A DNA stretch of 64,000 nt from assembly GCA_963210315.1 (NCBI GenBank), contig OY723293.1:1364001-1428000 (forward strand), given 5' to 3'. The DNA comes from Rhynchopus euleeides. Lineage: Eukaryota > Euglenozoa > Diplonemea > Diplonemida > Diplonemidae. The notes beneath the pieces are model-generated. The model was not told the DNA's origin and did not search any database. It saw nothing but the letters and a program-made list of their open reading frames with translations. A program made the translations under genes and the position numbers. Below, one piece after another: positions 44,710-57,119 of the stretch (the stretch's first letter is position 1; every line of letters begins with the position of its first letter).

Positions 44710-47083
44710 ATGAGTAAAAAGAAGCAGCAGGATGATGGGAGGGTGTCCCGTGTGGCCATCGTGTCTGTGGACAAGTGCAAGCCGCGTCGGTGCAAGCAGG
44801 AGTGCAAGAAGTTCTGCCCGGTGGTGCGCAGCGGTGCCCTGTGCATCCAGGTAGAGCCCACCAGCAAGCACGCGTGGCTGTCTGAGGAGCTGTGCATCGG
44901 GTGCAATATCTGCACGAAGAAGTGCCCGTTCGAGGCGATCCAGATCATCAACCTGCCCAAGTCGCTGGAGTCCTTCACGACCCACCGTTACGGCCCCAAC
45001 TCCTTCAAGCTGCACAGGCTGCCGCTGCCCCGCCCTGGTCAAGTGCTGGGTCTGGTCGGGACGAACGGTATCGGGAAGAGCACAGCCCTGAAGATCCTTG
45101 CAGGGAAGGTCAAGCCCAACCTGGGGCGGTTCAAGAGCCCGCCGGAGTGGTCGGAGGTGCTGAAGTACTTCCGTGGGTCTGAGCTGCAGTCGTACTTCCA
45201 GAAGCTGCTGGAGGGCAATATCAAGGCGGTGACTAAGATCCAGTACGTGGACCTAATTGTGCGCTCCGTAGAGGGGACTGTCAAGGATGTGCTCAAGGCA
45301 CGTGACGAGCGTGGCATGATGGCACACTACTCCAAGGACCTGGAGCTGGATGTGGTGATGGAGCGCGACATGTCGCAGCTGTCTGGTGGTGAGCTGCAGC
45401 GTTTCGCTATTGCGGCGACGTGTGTGCAGGTATGGCCTTGTCTGTTCTTGGTGAACCACGTCACCACCTTACGTGATTTCCTCAGCCGAGGATCCTACTG
45501 TCTTCCGGTGCTGGGTTCCTAGTACATCCACGTAAATTGTGAGTAACCAGTATCACTGGCACAGTTTGGCTGATTGGCATCAACCCATCCACCACAGGCA
45601 GCTGACATGTACATGTTTGACGAGCCCAGCTCCTACCTTGACGTGCGTCAGCGTATTGCTGCGGCCGTGACCATCCGGGAGTTGATTCAGGACAAGAACT
45701 TCATCATTGTTGTGGAGCACGACCTGTCCATCTGTGACTTCCTCAGGTATGGTGAGGTCTTGCTGTGTCACGATGTATCGGTGTGGTTGGGTGTCCTCGT
45801 GTCAATGCGCGTTCCATGCCCACCCTTCACAGTGACTTCATCTGCGTGCTGTACGGCAAGCCCGGTGGGTACGGTGTGGTGACGATGCCTTTCTCCGTGC
45901 GTGAAGGCATCAACATCTTCCTGGAGGGTTTCGTCCCTACGGAGAACCTGCGTTTCAGGGAGACGGGTCTCAGCTTCAAGGTATGTTGTTTAATACTGTT
46001 GTGTCCTCGGAGCAGAAAGCCCAAACACCCAACCCGAACCTGCTTGCATGACGGTGCTGTAGATCTGCCTCTCCTTCACCAGGAGGCTTCGTACCAAACC
46101 CCTATCACTGCTGTGTTGCAACGCTTCAACCTTCTCATCTCACCCGCCCGCAGATCGCTGACGCCGAGGAGGAGATGCTGCACCAGGGCAACTCGCGGTA
46201 CGAGTACCCGACGATGTCGCGCACACAGGGTGCCTTCAAGCTGAACGTGATGAAGGGTTCGTTCACCGACAGCGAGATCGTGGTGCTGCTGGGCGAGAAC
46301 GGGACGGGCAAGACCACGTTCATCAAGATGATTGCGGGTGTGCTGAAGCCCGACGAGGATGACGTGGAGATGTCGGAGTTCAACATCTCGCTTAAGCCAC
46401 AGACGATTACGCCGAGGTTCAAGGGGCCTGTGAAGGCACTGCTACAGGCGAAGATCAACGACTCTTACATGCACGCACAGTTCCAGACGGATGTGTTCAA
46501 GCCGCTGATGATCGACAACATCATCGACCAGGATGTGCAGGTGCTGTCTGGTGGTGAGCTGCAGCGTGTGGCTCTGTGCCTTGCCCTCGGGAAGCCGGCT
46601 GACATCTTCCTGATCGACGAGCCATCTGCGTACCTCGACTCCGAGCAGCGTCTGGTGGCGGCAAAGGTCATCAAGCGGTTCATCCTGCACGCAAAGAAGT
46701 CGGCCTTCATCGTGGAGCACGACTTCATCATGGCGACGTACCTTGCGGACAAGGTCATTGTGTACGAGGGCAAGCCGTCTATCGAGACCACCGCACTGCC
46801 CCCGTCCACCCTGCTGGAGGGGATGAACCGCTTCCTGAAGCATCTGAACATCACCTTCCGCCGCGACCCGGAAAACCTCCGCCCCCGCATCAACAAGAAG
46901 GAATCCGTGAAGGACAGGGAGCAGAAGTCCCGCAACCAGTACTTCTTCATGCAGGAGGCGACGGACGATGGGAAGAAGGTGCGCAAGAAGGAGAAGGACG
47001 CCGCGAAGGAGCACGCTGGGAAGAAGGACTCCGACTCGGACGAGCAGCCTCTGGCTGAGGGTCCCGGCCCCCTCCTATACTAA
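44710..47083 (+). CDS. ABCE1: ABCE1/RLI1 ribosome-recycling Fe-S ATPase, 4 exons
   Basis: Exons 44710-45429, 45598-45746, 45833-45980 and 46154-47083 give 648 residues. All introns start GTATG. The twin-cluster ferredoxin-like N-terminus has [15 protein letters not shown] at about 24 and [15 protein letters not shown] at about 67. The first ATPase has GTNGIGKST at 117, [11 protein letters not shown] at about 224 and [16 protein letters not shown]. The second has GENGTGKTT at about 385, [11 protein letters not shown] at about 470 and [17 protein letters not shown]. The hinge [13 protein letters not shown] is intact. The protein splits ribosomes after termination using two 4Fe-4S clusters and two ATP sites in the cytosol. 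A Lys/Asp-rich C-terminal tail ([14 protein letters not shown]) extends it about 45 residues beyond human ABCE1. Confidence 0.98.
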
Positions 47084-48193
47084 GCTGGGCGCCACAGAGG
47101 TCGCAACAGAGTTGGCCCTCAGCTGCTGCGCTGAGAGAGCCCCTGCGAGGCTGCGGCAGGCAGCGCACAGGACGGGCTCCCGACACACCGCTGGACCCCG
47201 CTGCGGCGTCGGCCGCCACATCATGTGCCGCAGATGCATTCCAGATGCACACACCGCCGCACCCCGCACCCCTGGGGCTGCACAGGGCTGCCCCATGCCG
47301 GGCCTGCCCTCGCACCACCAGGCCACAGGGCATCACGCTCCCTGTCAGGGCACACACATGCCTGTGCAGGCCAGCCCCGCCTACTGTGTGGCAAGTGCGC
47401 CTTACACCCTCGAGGACACGCAGACGTGGCATGTCGACCCGCCATGATCGCCGCCGTCGTGCCAGAGGGGTTAACATCATGCCGCCACGAGGGCGTCGTG
47501 ATTCAGGCTATGGCACACAGTGCCATGATCCGGGCTTTGGCGCCGCCAGCCCGGTGACAGGCGTGATCGCCTGATGTCTCTACCTTGTGGTGTCGTGTCG
47601 GCATCGCCTGCCGCTAACCAAATGCAGGCTGCTGCTGCGGCACCGCCCTTGACCTTGGTCTGATCCTTGCCTGCTTCTGTCTTGCTTGATCTAGGCGCGG
47701 CATGCCAGCGCATCTGCACCAGTATCCAAACTGGATGCGTTGGCAGCGCCCCGCCCACATGCATCATGCATCGTGGCCCAGATCTAACCTACGCTGGGTG
47801 GATGCGTGGTGGGATGTGCCTCCTTGACCTTCTTGCCCCACCCCCACCCGCCACCCCTTTGTGCCGACCACCAATGCGAAGCCGTGTGAAGGGAGTCACA
47901 CGCAAAAAAGGCCCAAACGGCAACACCCACATCAAGGCTGCGGGAGCTGCCTCTGTAGAACAAAACAGCCCAAAACCACACGGCGCAAAGCAGCCGAAGG
48001 GAAAAGATGGCACACCTGAAGCTCCAGGGCGAGCACACCCCCCACACCCCTCTGCCACTGCAGCTCGCAACCTTGCTTGCCCCCACTCCACCTCACCCTG
48101 CGCAGCGCCGGGGGATCCTGGGGCGATACACACACACACAGAGGGCAACCTCAACAACGACACCCCATCCCTTGCAATACACGCCACGCATAG
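47084..48193. other. intergenic between ABCE1 and the methyltransferase gene
   Basis: GC-rich, with no supported ORF; the + and - frames here look like composition artefacts. TACGCCACGCATAG places an AG immediately before the ATG at 48194. Confidence 0.45.
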
Positions 48194-49357
48194 ATGCCCG
48201 GCAGCCATGCCGCTGCCAAGCGGCGGCGCCTGCAGTCAGACGAACCCACCACCTCTCTGCCCGGCGGGTGGGCCGACCCTATCGAGGAGCAGCAGGCGCG
48301 CCAGCGGGTAGAGGACCAACTCTGCGAGGTGTACGGCATGCTGCCCCAAGATGACCCCATGGTGCTGGGGTCTGTCATCACCCGCCGCCGCGCAAGCGTG
48401 CTGAACGCCGAGCTGCTCACAGTCGACTGGGTGTGGAACCCGCCACCCGCCCCACGCCGCACCTCCGGTGCCAAGGCAAAACGTGCCGCCCCCCCCGCGG
48501 CAGACACGCCGTCTGCCTCCGGCACAGTCACCTTCCGAGCCTTCCACTTCAAATGCCTCTCCCCTGAGACCAAGGCACAGGACAACTACTCCCTGCAGAC
48601 GCTGACACGCATCCCCTACGACCCACTCAACATCGAGCTGTCCTATCTGAAAGCCATGTTCCTCTCCATAGTCTATATGTTCTGGGTGGCGGTGGGGCGC
48701 CCTCTTCCTGCCATCCCCGTGGGTCGCACCGCGGAGATCCGCGAGGCTTTCCGCAAGAAGCGGGTGCTCGTGGCGGGGTGCGGTGGAGGACATCTGCCGA
48801 TGGCCCTGCTGCGCACAGGGCTGTTCGAAGGGGAGGGTGTCACGGTGGTGGAGATCGAGCCGGAGGTGTTCCGGCTGGCGGTGGAGGACATGGGGTTCGA
48901 CAAGGAGGCATTCAGCTGCGTCACAGGTGATGGGTTGCGCTGTATCGCGGAGGCGGCGGAGAGCAGCGACGCGGTAGATAAATATGACGTGATGTTCTGC
49001 GACGCGTATGAAAATACCGACCTTCCGGATAACGTGGCGGGGAGCAACCTCGAGGGGTTTGTGCAGCAGGTGCATGCTGCGCTGGCCCCAACGGGCATCG
49101 TGGTGCACAACCACATCATCGAGAACACGACTGTGTCAAACAAACAGCTGAAAGTGTGGAGGGAGACCTTCCGCGGTGGCTGCGTCTATCTCCTGCCGGT
49201 TCAAACCACCCAGTGTGTCATTGTCGCATCGCGGGGGCTGATCGATGGGCAGGTGTCGGCTGCCCGGATACGGCAGGCTGCGTCTTCCCTCAGCGAGGCC
49301 TTCGACATTCCTCTGCAGACAGGCTTTCTGCCGCGCACTCTCACCGGGCGGAGGTGA
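48194..49357 (+). CDS. spermidine-synthase-fold / METTL13-like methyltransferase
   Basis: 387 residues, single exon. The N-terminal 60 residues are polar with a basic MPGSHAAAKRRRLQ start that may be nuclear. AdoMet motif I, VLVAGCGGGHLPM, is at about 191, followed by VTVVEIEPEVFRLA (acidic residue binding the ribose) and VTGDGLRCIAEA. Then comes YDVMFCDAYENTD in the motif IV region. This order and wording match the spermidine-synthase-like domain of METTL13/eEF1A methyltransferases better than true spermidine synthases, which carry a GGGDG motif. The substrate cannot be told. A 385-bp piece of this gene is duplicated at 56710-57094. Confidence 0.75.
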   Translation: MPGSHAAAKRRRLQSDEPTTSLPGGWADPIEEQQARQRVEDQLCEVYGMLPQDDPMVLGSVITRRRASVLNAELLTVDWVWNPPPAPRRTSGAKAKRAAPPAADTPSASGTVTFRAFHFKCLSPETKAQDNYSLQTLTRIPYDPLNIELSYLKAMFLSIVYMFWVAVGRPLPAIPVGRTAEIREAFRKKRVLVAGCGGGHLPMALLRTGLFEGEGVTVVEIEPEVFRLAVEDMGFDKEAFSCVTGDGLRCIAEAAESSDAVDKYDVMFCDAYENTDLPDNVAGSNLEGFVQQVHAALAPTGIVVHNHIIENTTVSNKQLKVWRETFRGGCVYLLPVQTTQCVIVASRGLIDGQVSAARIRQAASSLSEAFDIPLQTGFLPRTLTGRR

Positions 49358-49936
49358 GGAGAGTGATATGGGGAGGGGATGAGGCGAATGAAATACCGGC
49401 AGCCTGTGCAGTTTGCAGTGGCGGATTTGATGAGCTGGGTGGGGCTGGGACTGTTTTAACAAGATGCGGAGCTCAGATAGAGATGGGTTCTCCCTTTTGT
49501 TGCCGAATGTGTTTGGTGGGGGAGGGGCGTGGCGCTAGGGATGGTTATCACGGCGTCTGTATCCTGCCGTGCAGTAGATCAGGGAGGGGAGGGGGTGGGG
49601 TGTCAGAGGACAGGGCGGTGGCGGCGGCAGTGTAGTAGATCATCATAGAACAGCTGCTCGTCATCCCGGGGAGGGGGAATAATATAACGGTGTACCCCTC
49701 TCTCCTCCCCTCACCCTCCCCCTCTCGACCCCGACCCCGACCCCGACCTTCCCGGACAGGATCCTGTCGTGATCTGACTCTGGCTTGGCCAGCCGCAGCT
49801 GCCAAGCAGATGCTGTTTCCCCGATCAAGTATCACCAGACCCGCCATCAACAGACTTGCTCATCTGAGCCGTGGTGCAGACACCACAGCGTGCCGATAAA
49901 AGTGCACACACGCGTACACCACACACACAAGTCACC
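49358..49936. other. intergenic and 5' flank of the large secreted-protein gene
   Basis: Contains CCCCGACCCCGACC-type and GGGGAGGGG runs and no supported ORF. GGTGCAGACACCACAG at about 49874-49889 offers leader acceptors. The CACCATG start follows at 49934. Confidence 0.45.
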
Positions 49937-52900
49937 ATGTTAGCGGGTCTGTGCAGCGCCGCAGCGCTGCTTGTGTGCGCTGAAGCTGTGGCACCGTCGG
50001 CGTCTTGTGCGAGCCTTGCGGGCAGGTGGTACGACGAGGCGTCTGACGATGCAATGGCGCTGACGGAGTCGAACTGCCAGCTGTCGACGAAGTACGGCAA
50101 GGCGATGCTGAGTGGGACAGCCGTGGCCCCGATGGGCGGGCTCATGAGTGCGCTTCAGATGACAGGGGAGTACCACGCAGCGACGCAGTCGATTCGCTGG
50201 AGCAACGGGGTGGAGTGGCGCAAGCTTTCCGGGGCGCAGGCGTCGGGCGGTGTCGATGCGCGGGTCAGCACGCTGGAGAAGGTTGTTGCGGAGCTGCGTG
50301 CGCAGGTCAATGCGGTGGCGGCAAACTGCAGCACCGGCTGCAGCAAGGTGCCGGCCACGGGGGAGATGCAGGAGCTGAAGGCACGCGTCGACACGCTGAA
50401 TGCGACAGTTGTGGGGCTGCACCCACCGAAAGCACCCGCAACACCTGCAACACCTGCACCTGCCACACCCGCAACACCGTCCCCGCCTGCGACACCCAAG
50501 CCCTCTGAAATTACGGCGCTGCAGGCGAGGATCGATGCGTTGAACGCGTCCATCGCAGGTGCGACGACGGGGAAGCCGGGGCGGGACGGGTACTGCACGA
50601 TGACCCCGAACGCGACGTGGGTGTACATGCCTGTGACGCGGTACATGCGGCGGCAATACATGAAAGGGGCGGACGCATGCATGACGAGTGGGCAGGCCAT
50701 GCCTGGAGCAGCAGTACCGTATGTGACTGATGTGGGCTGCTCATGGATGGACGAAACCTGGCAGGAGCCGATCCCCGCATACAAGGGGGACAACGTTGTG
50801 TTCTGGCGTGCAGGAGAAGGTTTCGGGAACGTGTACCTGATGAAGGACAAGGCAGCGTACGACGCGTGCGACTTCACTACGGCGACGCTGCTGGCGGCAT
50901 CGGCTGACTTCAACGCGCTGGAGGCGCAAAAGAAGAACTTCACCTACACACTGGATAAGGCAGGGACGTACTACTTCGCTGCGTCGCGGGAAGGGGTGAA
51001 GGGGGTGGACCAGAAGCTGTACTGCTGGAACCCCAGGACACAGGGTGCGCATCCAGGCAAGCCCGCGAAATGGGGTAGTGGGACGAAGAGCACCGTGGTT
51101 GCGCTGGACCCGACGCGCGAGGTGATGGCGCAGTGCCCGCTGTACGACCCGTCAAAGTTCGGGGCCGGGGCGTCTGGTGGGGGCAAGCAGGTGGACTCAG
51201 CGTCTGTTGAGCGCCTGAAGGGTGCTGTGGGAGCCATCACGCGCCAGCTGATCCACAACGAGATGCGGACGCAGGACACGGCACGCACGCTGGGGAACGC
51301 CGGTGTGACAGTGGTGCGGTCGCGGCAGCACGGGACGGACGCCTACTTCCAGGAGGGGTACGTGGGGGAGGCCCCGATGGCGATGCACGGCCACGCGAAC
51401 ACGCAGATCACGGTGGGGATGGGTGAGTTCGGGGCGGTGCTGAACGGGGTGCACTTCAAGACACGCCACAACGACTACTCCCTGCTGCAGCCTGACGAGA
51501 CGCTGCCTGTGGACAAGTACACCTCCAGCTGGCCGCCCCCGTCGCGCCTCCTCGACTTTCCTCCCGTGCCGCCGAGTGTGAAGGGGACAGTGGATGAGCA
51601 GATCAAGGAGATGCGCGAGTACTTCCGTGCGTGGCAGAACGAGGACACGTCGATCCGTGCTGACTACGCGAAGTACTTCCAGGCGAACCTGTGCTACCTG
51701 GAGGGGACGTGGGCAGAGGAGCAGGAGACGATTGCGGAGCCGTTCAAGTCGGAGCGCCACCACATCGACGCGGAGTCGTGGGAGGACCTGAACGACAAGC
51801 TGCAGTTCCTGTTCAACAACGGGCAGAAGCAGAACCTGGAGAACCTGCCGTTCCTGCCGACTTCGTTCCGTGGGGTGAGGGAGTCGAAGTCTGGTGACGT
51901 GTTCGAGCCGCGCATCGGGCAGTGGTTCTACCGCATCAACTGCGTGCCTCTGAAGGAGAAGGTGTCGAAGAAGCGGTTCCGGGTGCGCAGCGACCTGCAC
52001 GTGCAGGTGAGCGAGGCAGAGCCGAAGACACGTGCATCGCTGGCGAACACTGAGCGGGCGCTGTTTGAGATGGACCCGACGCCGCGTGAGAACTTCAAGG
52101 GGGACGCGCCGTGGCCTAAGTCCAAGTGGCAGTTCGACTTCCTGGACCAGCTGATGGAGCACGTGCCGGGGATGGACGGGCCGAGGGGGTACATGGAGGA
52201 CTACTCGTTCGGGCCGATGTGTGCAAACTACAACCAGAGCGGGAAGCTGAACACGGCACGCTACTCCCGGTACTTCGCCATGGTGGAGAAGGACGCGATG
52301 GGGGACACCATCCGGAAGCGTGGGTTCAATGACCTGCTGTTCGCAGCACAGACGTCGCACCCCAAGGTCAGCCCCATCCACGCGTGCAAGTCCTTCAACG
52401 GGGAGGAGAAGGGTCTCGGGTGGGCTGCGCCTGAGGACATCCAACGCGAGACTGTGTGTGGCGCTGCACAAGACAAGTTCTCGTGCGGGAAGCTTCCGCA
52501 GTGGGACAAGAAGCAGATGAGCCGCGGTGCCTCTGGGGCCAAGTGCGTGTGGGATGTCCGCGACAACGTGTGCATGTACAAGAAGTGCTGGACGCAGCGC
52601 TGGTCGTACGCTATCCCACTGGAGATTGTTTACACCACACCGCTATACAAGTGGAACCCGTACAACATCGGGCACTACAAGCGTGGGACACCCGAGTACA
52701 ACGCCGTCACTGCGAACGGGGCGGACGGGGCGACGAAGCACACGCCTCTGAAGGGTTCCTCCATGGACCACTACTTCCGCACCCCCGCGAAGTTCTTCAA
52801 GGACAGGAAGAAGGACGACATCCAGAGCGGTGACACGTCGGGTGGGATGACGTACGTGCAGAACCTGGCTGGGGAGGTGGTGGAGGTGCGTGCGTCCGGC

Positions 52901-53842
52901 ACCTGGATCATGTTCCCGGATATCGAGGGTGTGGGCGAGGTGCGTCAGCGCTACCCCATCATGCCTGTGTACGAGGAGGGGACGTCAGCGTGGAAGGAGG
53001 TGAAGGCTGTGCAGGAGCTGATCATGGGGGCCAACTCGCAGAAGATCAAGGACATCATCGCAGAGACACGCTCTGCTGCGTATGGTGCTGAGCTGCGCCT
53101 GATGGCCGGGCAGGGCCACGAACACAGGGTATGTCGTCGGTCTGGCACAGTGATGTCAGCATCACAGCGCAACTCTCTCTCTTGGGCTGCATCTCCGTCA
53201 ATCAGCGGGGGAGTACATGCACGAGACATGGAGCCCTCTTCTCAATAGCGAGATTATGCTACCAGCCCAGATTATCACGAGTGGGCTTTGAACGCGCACC
53301 CCTGACGAGACGAATGCCTTCGCCTTGCGCCTTCCACCAGTCGGGCATGTCAGTGCACCTCCACTTCCGCACCCCCAGCTTCTCTGCGCCACGCCACACA
53401 CACCACACCCACCACAGGTCTCGCTGACACCGGCCGAGGTGCACAGCTTCAAGACAGGCAAGGTCACCACGATGGAGAAGCTTTCGTCCACCGCAGTGGG
53501 GCACGCCCACTATGTCGAGGTATGTTCGCCGTGCTGGAGGTGCACTGCTGCTTCAGATGGTGTGGGTGTGTCAGGTGTTGCACCTGCAAGCCATGCTTGA
53601 GTCTTCCACCCACACCACCGAATCCACTCCATTGCCACACACAGCTGAAGTACGATGCAAAGCGCGGCGTTGGGAAGGAGTACACGATGTCGTGGTGCAC
53701 AACGAAGTCGCTGCCAAACGACGAGGTCTGCCCGGCAAACGTGCTGAGCCAGCCGGGCGGCTGCGGTAAAACTGCTGGTGGGCAGCAGTGCTGCCACAAG
53801 AAGTGCCCCGACAACCACCCGGGTGTCGAGATTGTGATCTAA
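49937..53842 (+). CDS. large secreted protein of unknown function, 3 exons
   Basis: Exons 49937-53128, 53418-53519 and 53645-53842 give 1163 residues, with phase-0 introns starting GTATGT. The signal peptide is MLAGLCSAAALLVCAEA. A small N-terminal domain has paired Cys and GRWYDE/GVEWRKL. Two short coiled-coil segments (VSTLEKVVAELRAQVNAV, MQELKARVDTLNATVVGL) flank an Ala/Pro/Thr linker (about 160-185). The rest is a long globular region with many Trp, Tyr and Cys. It includes MHGHANTQITVGMGEFGAVL and NGVHFKTRHNDYSL at about 500-520, and a Cys-rich end (GGCGKTAGGQQCCHKKCP). The RHNDY segment faintly recalls uncharacterised large secreted proteins of invertebrates; I cannot name a family. It is probably extracellular or surface-bound. 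Confidence 0.75.
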
Positions 53843-55441
53843 GGACGCCCCTGGATGTCTTCAGAATCCACAGACCCGCCCTCTTTTTTCTCGTGTTTGT
53901 CGCAGTTGTGTGTGTGGATCCGGGGTTTGGGGCACAAACAGCGCCTCACGCTTTCACCCCGAGAGATCCGGGAGACCAGTCTGGCACGTGGAACCACCAA
54001 ATTTCCATCCGCAGCATGTTTCCTGGAATACAGTACCTCTCTTGCGCGCCCTTCGATGGTTGCGTTCTCACCTCCCCATTATCGGAGCCCTCTGTCTGGC
54101 AGTCGCCCTTCTGTTGATGTTCCAACAACGAAGCCCCTGCCCAGTGTCGAATATTTATGAGGTAGCAACGGCAAACAACCACAGCAGGGCTGTGTAGTTG
54201 CTTCTGTTTTGCCCATCTTCTGGCACACAATACACCAGCGCTATCTTGAAGGTAGAATCAGTCAACGCGCCATACAGGCTGGTGTGGAATCAGTGATGCC
54301 GTGCGGCCCAATGTGACTTCGCTCTGAATCAACTGCAGAAAATGTGAGCCAGCCTCACGATAGGTGCTACGCTGGGGAGGTTGGGGCCTTCGCTCAGAGA
54401 TGCATGACGGTGAGTCGCCTCACAAGCAGGCCCACCAACTCGTCCGAGCGAAGTGCTACCCTCAAACCCACCCACAGCTGGCGCAGTTTGCCGCAGACAC
54501 AGAGCTGAAGGAATGGGCGAGCGGTTTTCTATGCATCCTCTCCCTCAGCCCCCCGTGGCTATACGTTTCCCTACATCAGCACGAAACCATTTCTCAACAT
54601 TGTGACCCCCTTTTCACGTTTAGTTGTTCTTTGCTGTGAACCGCAGCCACGGCCTGAGGGCTCAGAGCCCAGAGGGTCGCCAACTGTGTGTCGCACGCCG
54701 GAAGAAGCGGCGGCACACCGGCGGCGAAACTGTGGTTTGCATGTCGTCACAGCAAAGATACATCCCCTCTCGTCTCCCCGTTGTTCTCTCCTCCCGGAAA
54801 AGGCCTGTTTCTCTGGGAGGGGTGTGGATTGCCTCTTCAGAAGGACCGGAAATATGTGTGCCCCGCTCTTGCCATATTAGGTTGTCACAATGTGATGCCT
54901 GTTTGACACAGAGTGCGAAGGCAATCCCACTCCCTTCGCCCCCCCCTTTGCACACTACGCGCACGAACAACGCACCAATACACACGAATTAATCGATTTG
55001 ACAATATTTGGTTGCAATCATCGTTGCGCAGGCACTGCGCAATTTCGGGTTGGAGGCAACACCAAAATAACAGGACACCATTAATATGCGCATCAGATCT
55101 GCTTTTCTTACAGTGTTGGAAGCCAGGCCTCGAGTTGCCGTCCGTCTTCTTCATGGTTTTTTGTGTTCGGATGGACAAGCCATTCTGACGAAGTCAAGTG
55201 GAAGAAGACTGCATAGTACAGACAAACGTCGAAACACGACACCAGGGTTGTCGTTGCCCTGGCTTCCACAAGACTGCGTGTCAAACTGTGTTCTTTCCCC
55301 CCTCCAGGCGGTTCTGCCACTCATCTCTGCAGTTCACAACTGCTGGCAGAAGAGGCGCATATATTTCCCGAGTCGCACCCGGCATGTGTCGTGATATCGT
55401 TGGGGAACCCCTGGGATGTTTGTGGTGTTGATCAATTTGTT
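53843..55441. other. gene-poor spacer
   Basis: No ORF is supported on either strand. GC content falls compared with the flanking genes. No repeat shared with the rest of the window was found by eye. Confidence 0.45.
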
Positions 55442-56284
55442 GTTCTCAAACCATTTACCGTAAACGGAAAAAGGGTGGACCGTAAAAATGTTCCAAGTTC
55501 CCAAAAAAAAGGCCAAACGTTCCATCTTTTTTACGGTCCACCATTTATTGGGACTGAATATGGAAAAGACAATGCGTTTTTCGCCCGCGGGCTGGTGGGT
55601 TGCGGGGCGCGGACTGCGGCCTCCACGCCGCAGACACCCACACGTAGGCCTCCCGACCTCCCAGCTTTGGACCCTCCCTCCACCACCGCAACCAACACCA
55701 GCAAGAGAAGCAAGTCCTCCCTGTGTGTGGAAAAAGCACGATCACCACCACTCACCTCGAGACTCACCCACCACCACACCTCGAGAAGTGTAGTACCATG
55801 CAAGGAGCATTCCGGTAGAAGTAAAAGTAGAACCTGCTGCACGAGCCCACAAAAGCAGCCACAGTACGGCAGGGCGCGCAGACAGAAGCTGAGACCACCG
55901 GGCTCCCTCCAGATGTAAATTCGTGAATCAGTGCCCGGAAAATTCAGGGAAATCGTACTCCTTTAGTGTAGTACACCCTGCAGTAACTGTGGGAGAACAG
56001 TTCCCGGACGATGGTGAGCGCACACTCTGTGCTGAGGCCCTGTGGTGTTAATCCTGCAGCTTCAGTCGTACGATTTCCTTGGTTCCTTCGCGACTTCGTC
56101 GCGAAGGAACTCGTAAAAAAAACCGCCAAGTCCACGATCCCAACCGTAAAATAGGTGGACCGTAATAATGTTCCAAGTTCCGGAAAAATCCCATTTGTTC
56201 CATCTTTTTTACGGTCCACCTATAGTACGGTTCACCTTTATTACGGTCCACAATATTTCCGTTTACGGTACTTGTTTTGAGAGC
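55442..56284. mobile_element. foldback-type element with TACCGTAAACGGAAA ends
   Basis: Ends are inverted: GTTCTCAAACCATTTACCGTAAACGGAAA on the left faces the complement of GCTCTCAAAACAAGTACCGTAAACGGAAA on the right (only their 15-base core TACCGTAAACGGAAA is exact). Inside each end is a further hairpin from GGTGGACCGTAA to TTACGGTCCACC (55474-55544 and about 56152-56220), both enclosing ATGTTCCAAGTTCC. A perfect hairpin of TTCCTTCGCGAC lies at about 56091-56117. No transposase is present. Confidence 0.7.
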
Positions 56285-56709
56285 AGCTAGCTTTTCGCAC
56301 TAAAAAGACTCGTGGCAGCGTTCGGTATCTGCACACATGCACTAGCAGGCATCGTTCGTGCAAACAAAGAACGCAACCCCAAGTCTTTTTTCTTTGAATG
56401 CCTGTGTATGTGCCTATCCCGCAGTGCCGCACTGTGCTGGTTCACAGCCAGCAGTGCCATGTGCGTACAGCCACATGCATAGGCGGGATACGCCCACCTG
56501 GTTGCAACACCTGACGACCGTTGGCCCCCGCTCCCCTCCCCTCCACCCGTTGCCAGGATTGAGACGATTCGCTTCGCTCTAAAGAGCATCAGGAGGCGTG
56601 CATGGGGATCGAGGGGTTCTTGATTAGATTCTTGGCCAACCTTGGGATTTGCTTCAAAGTACACTTGTTGGTACCAAAAGCTGGTACCTGCGATATGTAG
56701 GCTGAAGCT

Positions 56710-57119
56710 GGTCTGTCATCACCCGCCGCCGCGCAAGCGTGCTGAACGCCGAGCTGCTCACAGTCGACTGGGTGTGGAACCCGCCACCCGCCCCACGCCG
56801 CACCTCCGGTGCCAAGGCAAAACGTGCCGCCCCCCCCGCGGCAGACACGCCGCCTGCCTCCGGCACAGTCACCTTCCGAGCCTTCCACTTCAAATGCCTC
56901 TCCCCTGAGACCAAGGCACAGGACAACTACTCCCTGCAGACGCTGACACGCATTCCCTACGACCCACTCAACATCGAGCTGTCCTATCTGAAAGCCATGT
57001 TCCTCTCCATAGTCTATATGTTCTGGGTGGCGGTGGGGCGCCCTCTTCCTGCCATCCCCGTGGGTCGCACCGCGGAGATCCGCGAGGCTTTCCGAGATGC
57101 GGGTCCGCTAATCCACTAA
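56710..57119 (+). pseudogene. fragment of the METTL13-like methyltransferase gene
   Basis: 56710-57094 matches 48369-48753 with only about two base differences (cgTctg/cgCctg and atCccc/atTccc). It lacks the start and the whole AdoMet-binding half. After EIREAF the frame runs into unrelated DNA and stops at 57119. There is no intron difference to judge whether RNA or DNA was copied. GGTACCAAAAGCTGGTACC stands just left of it. Confidence 0.92.
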
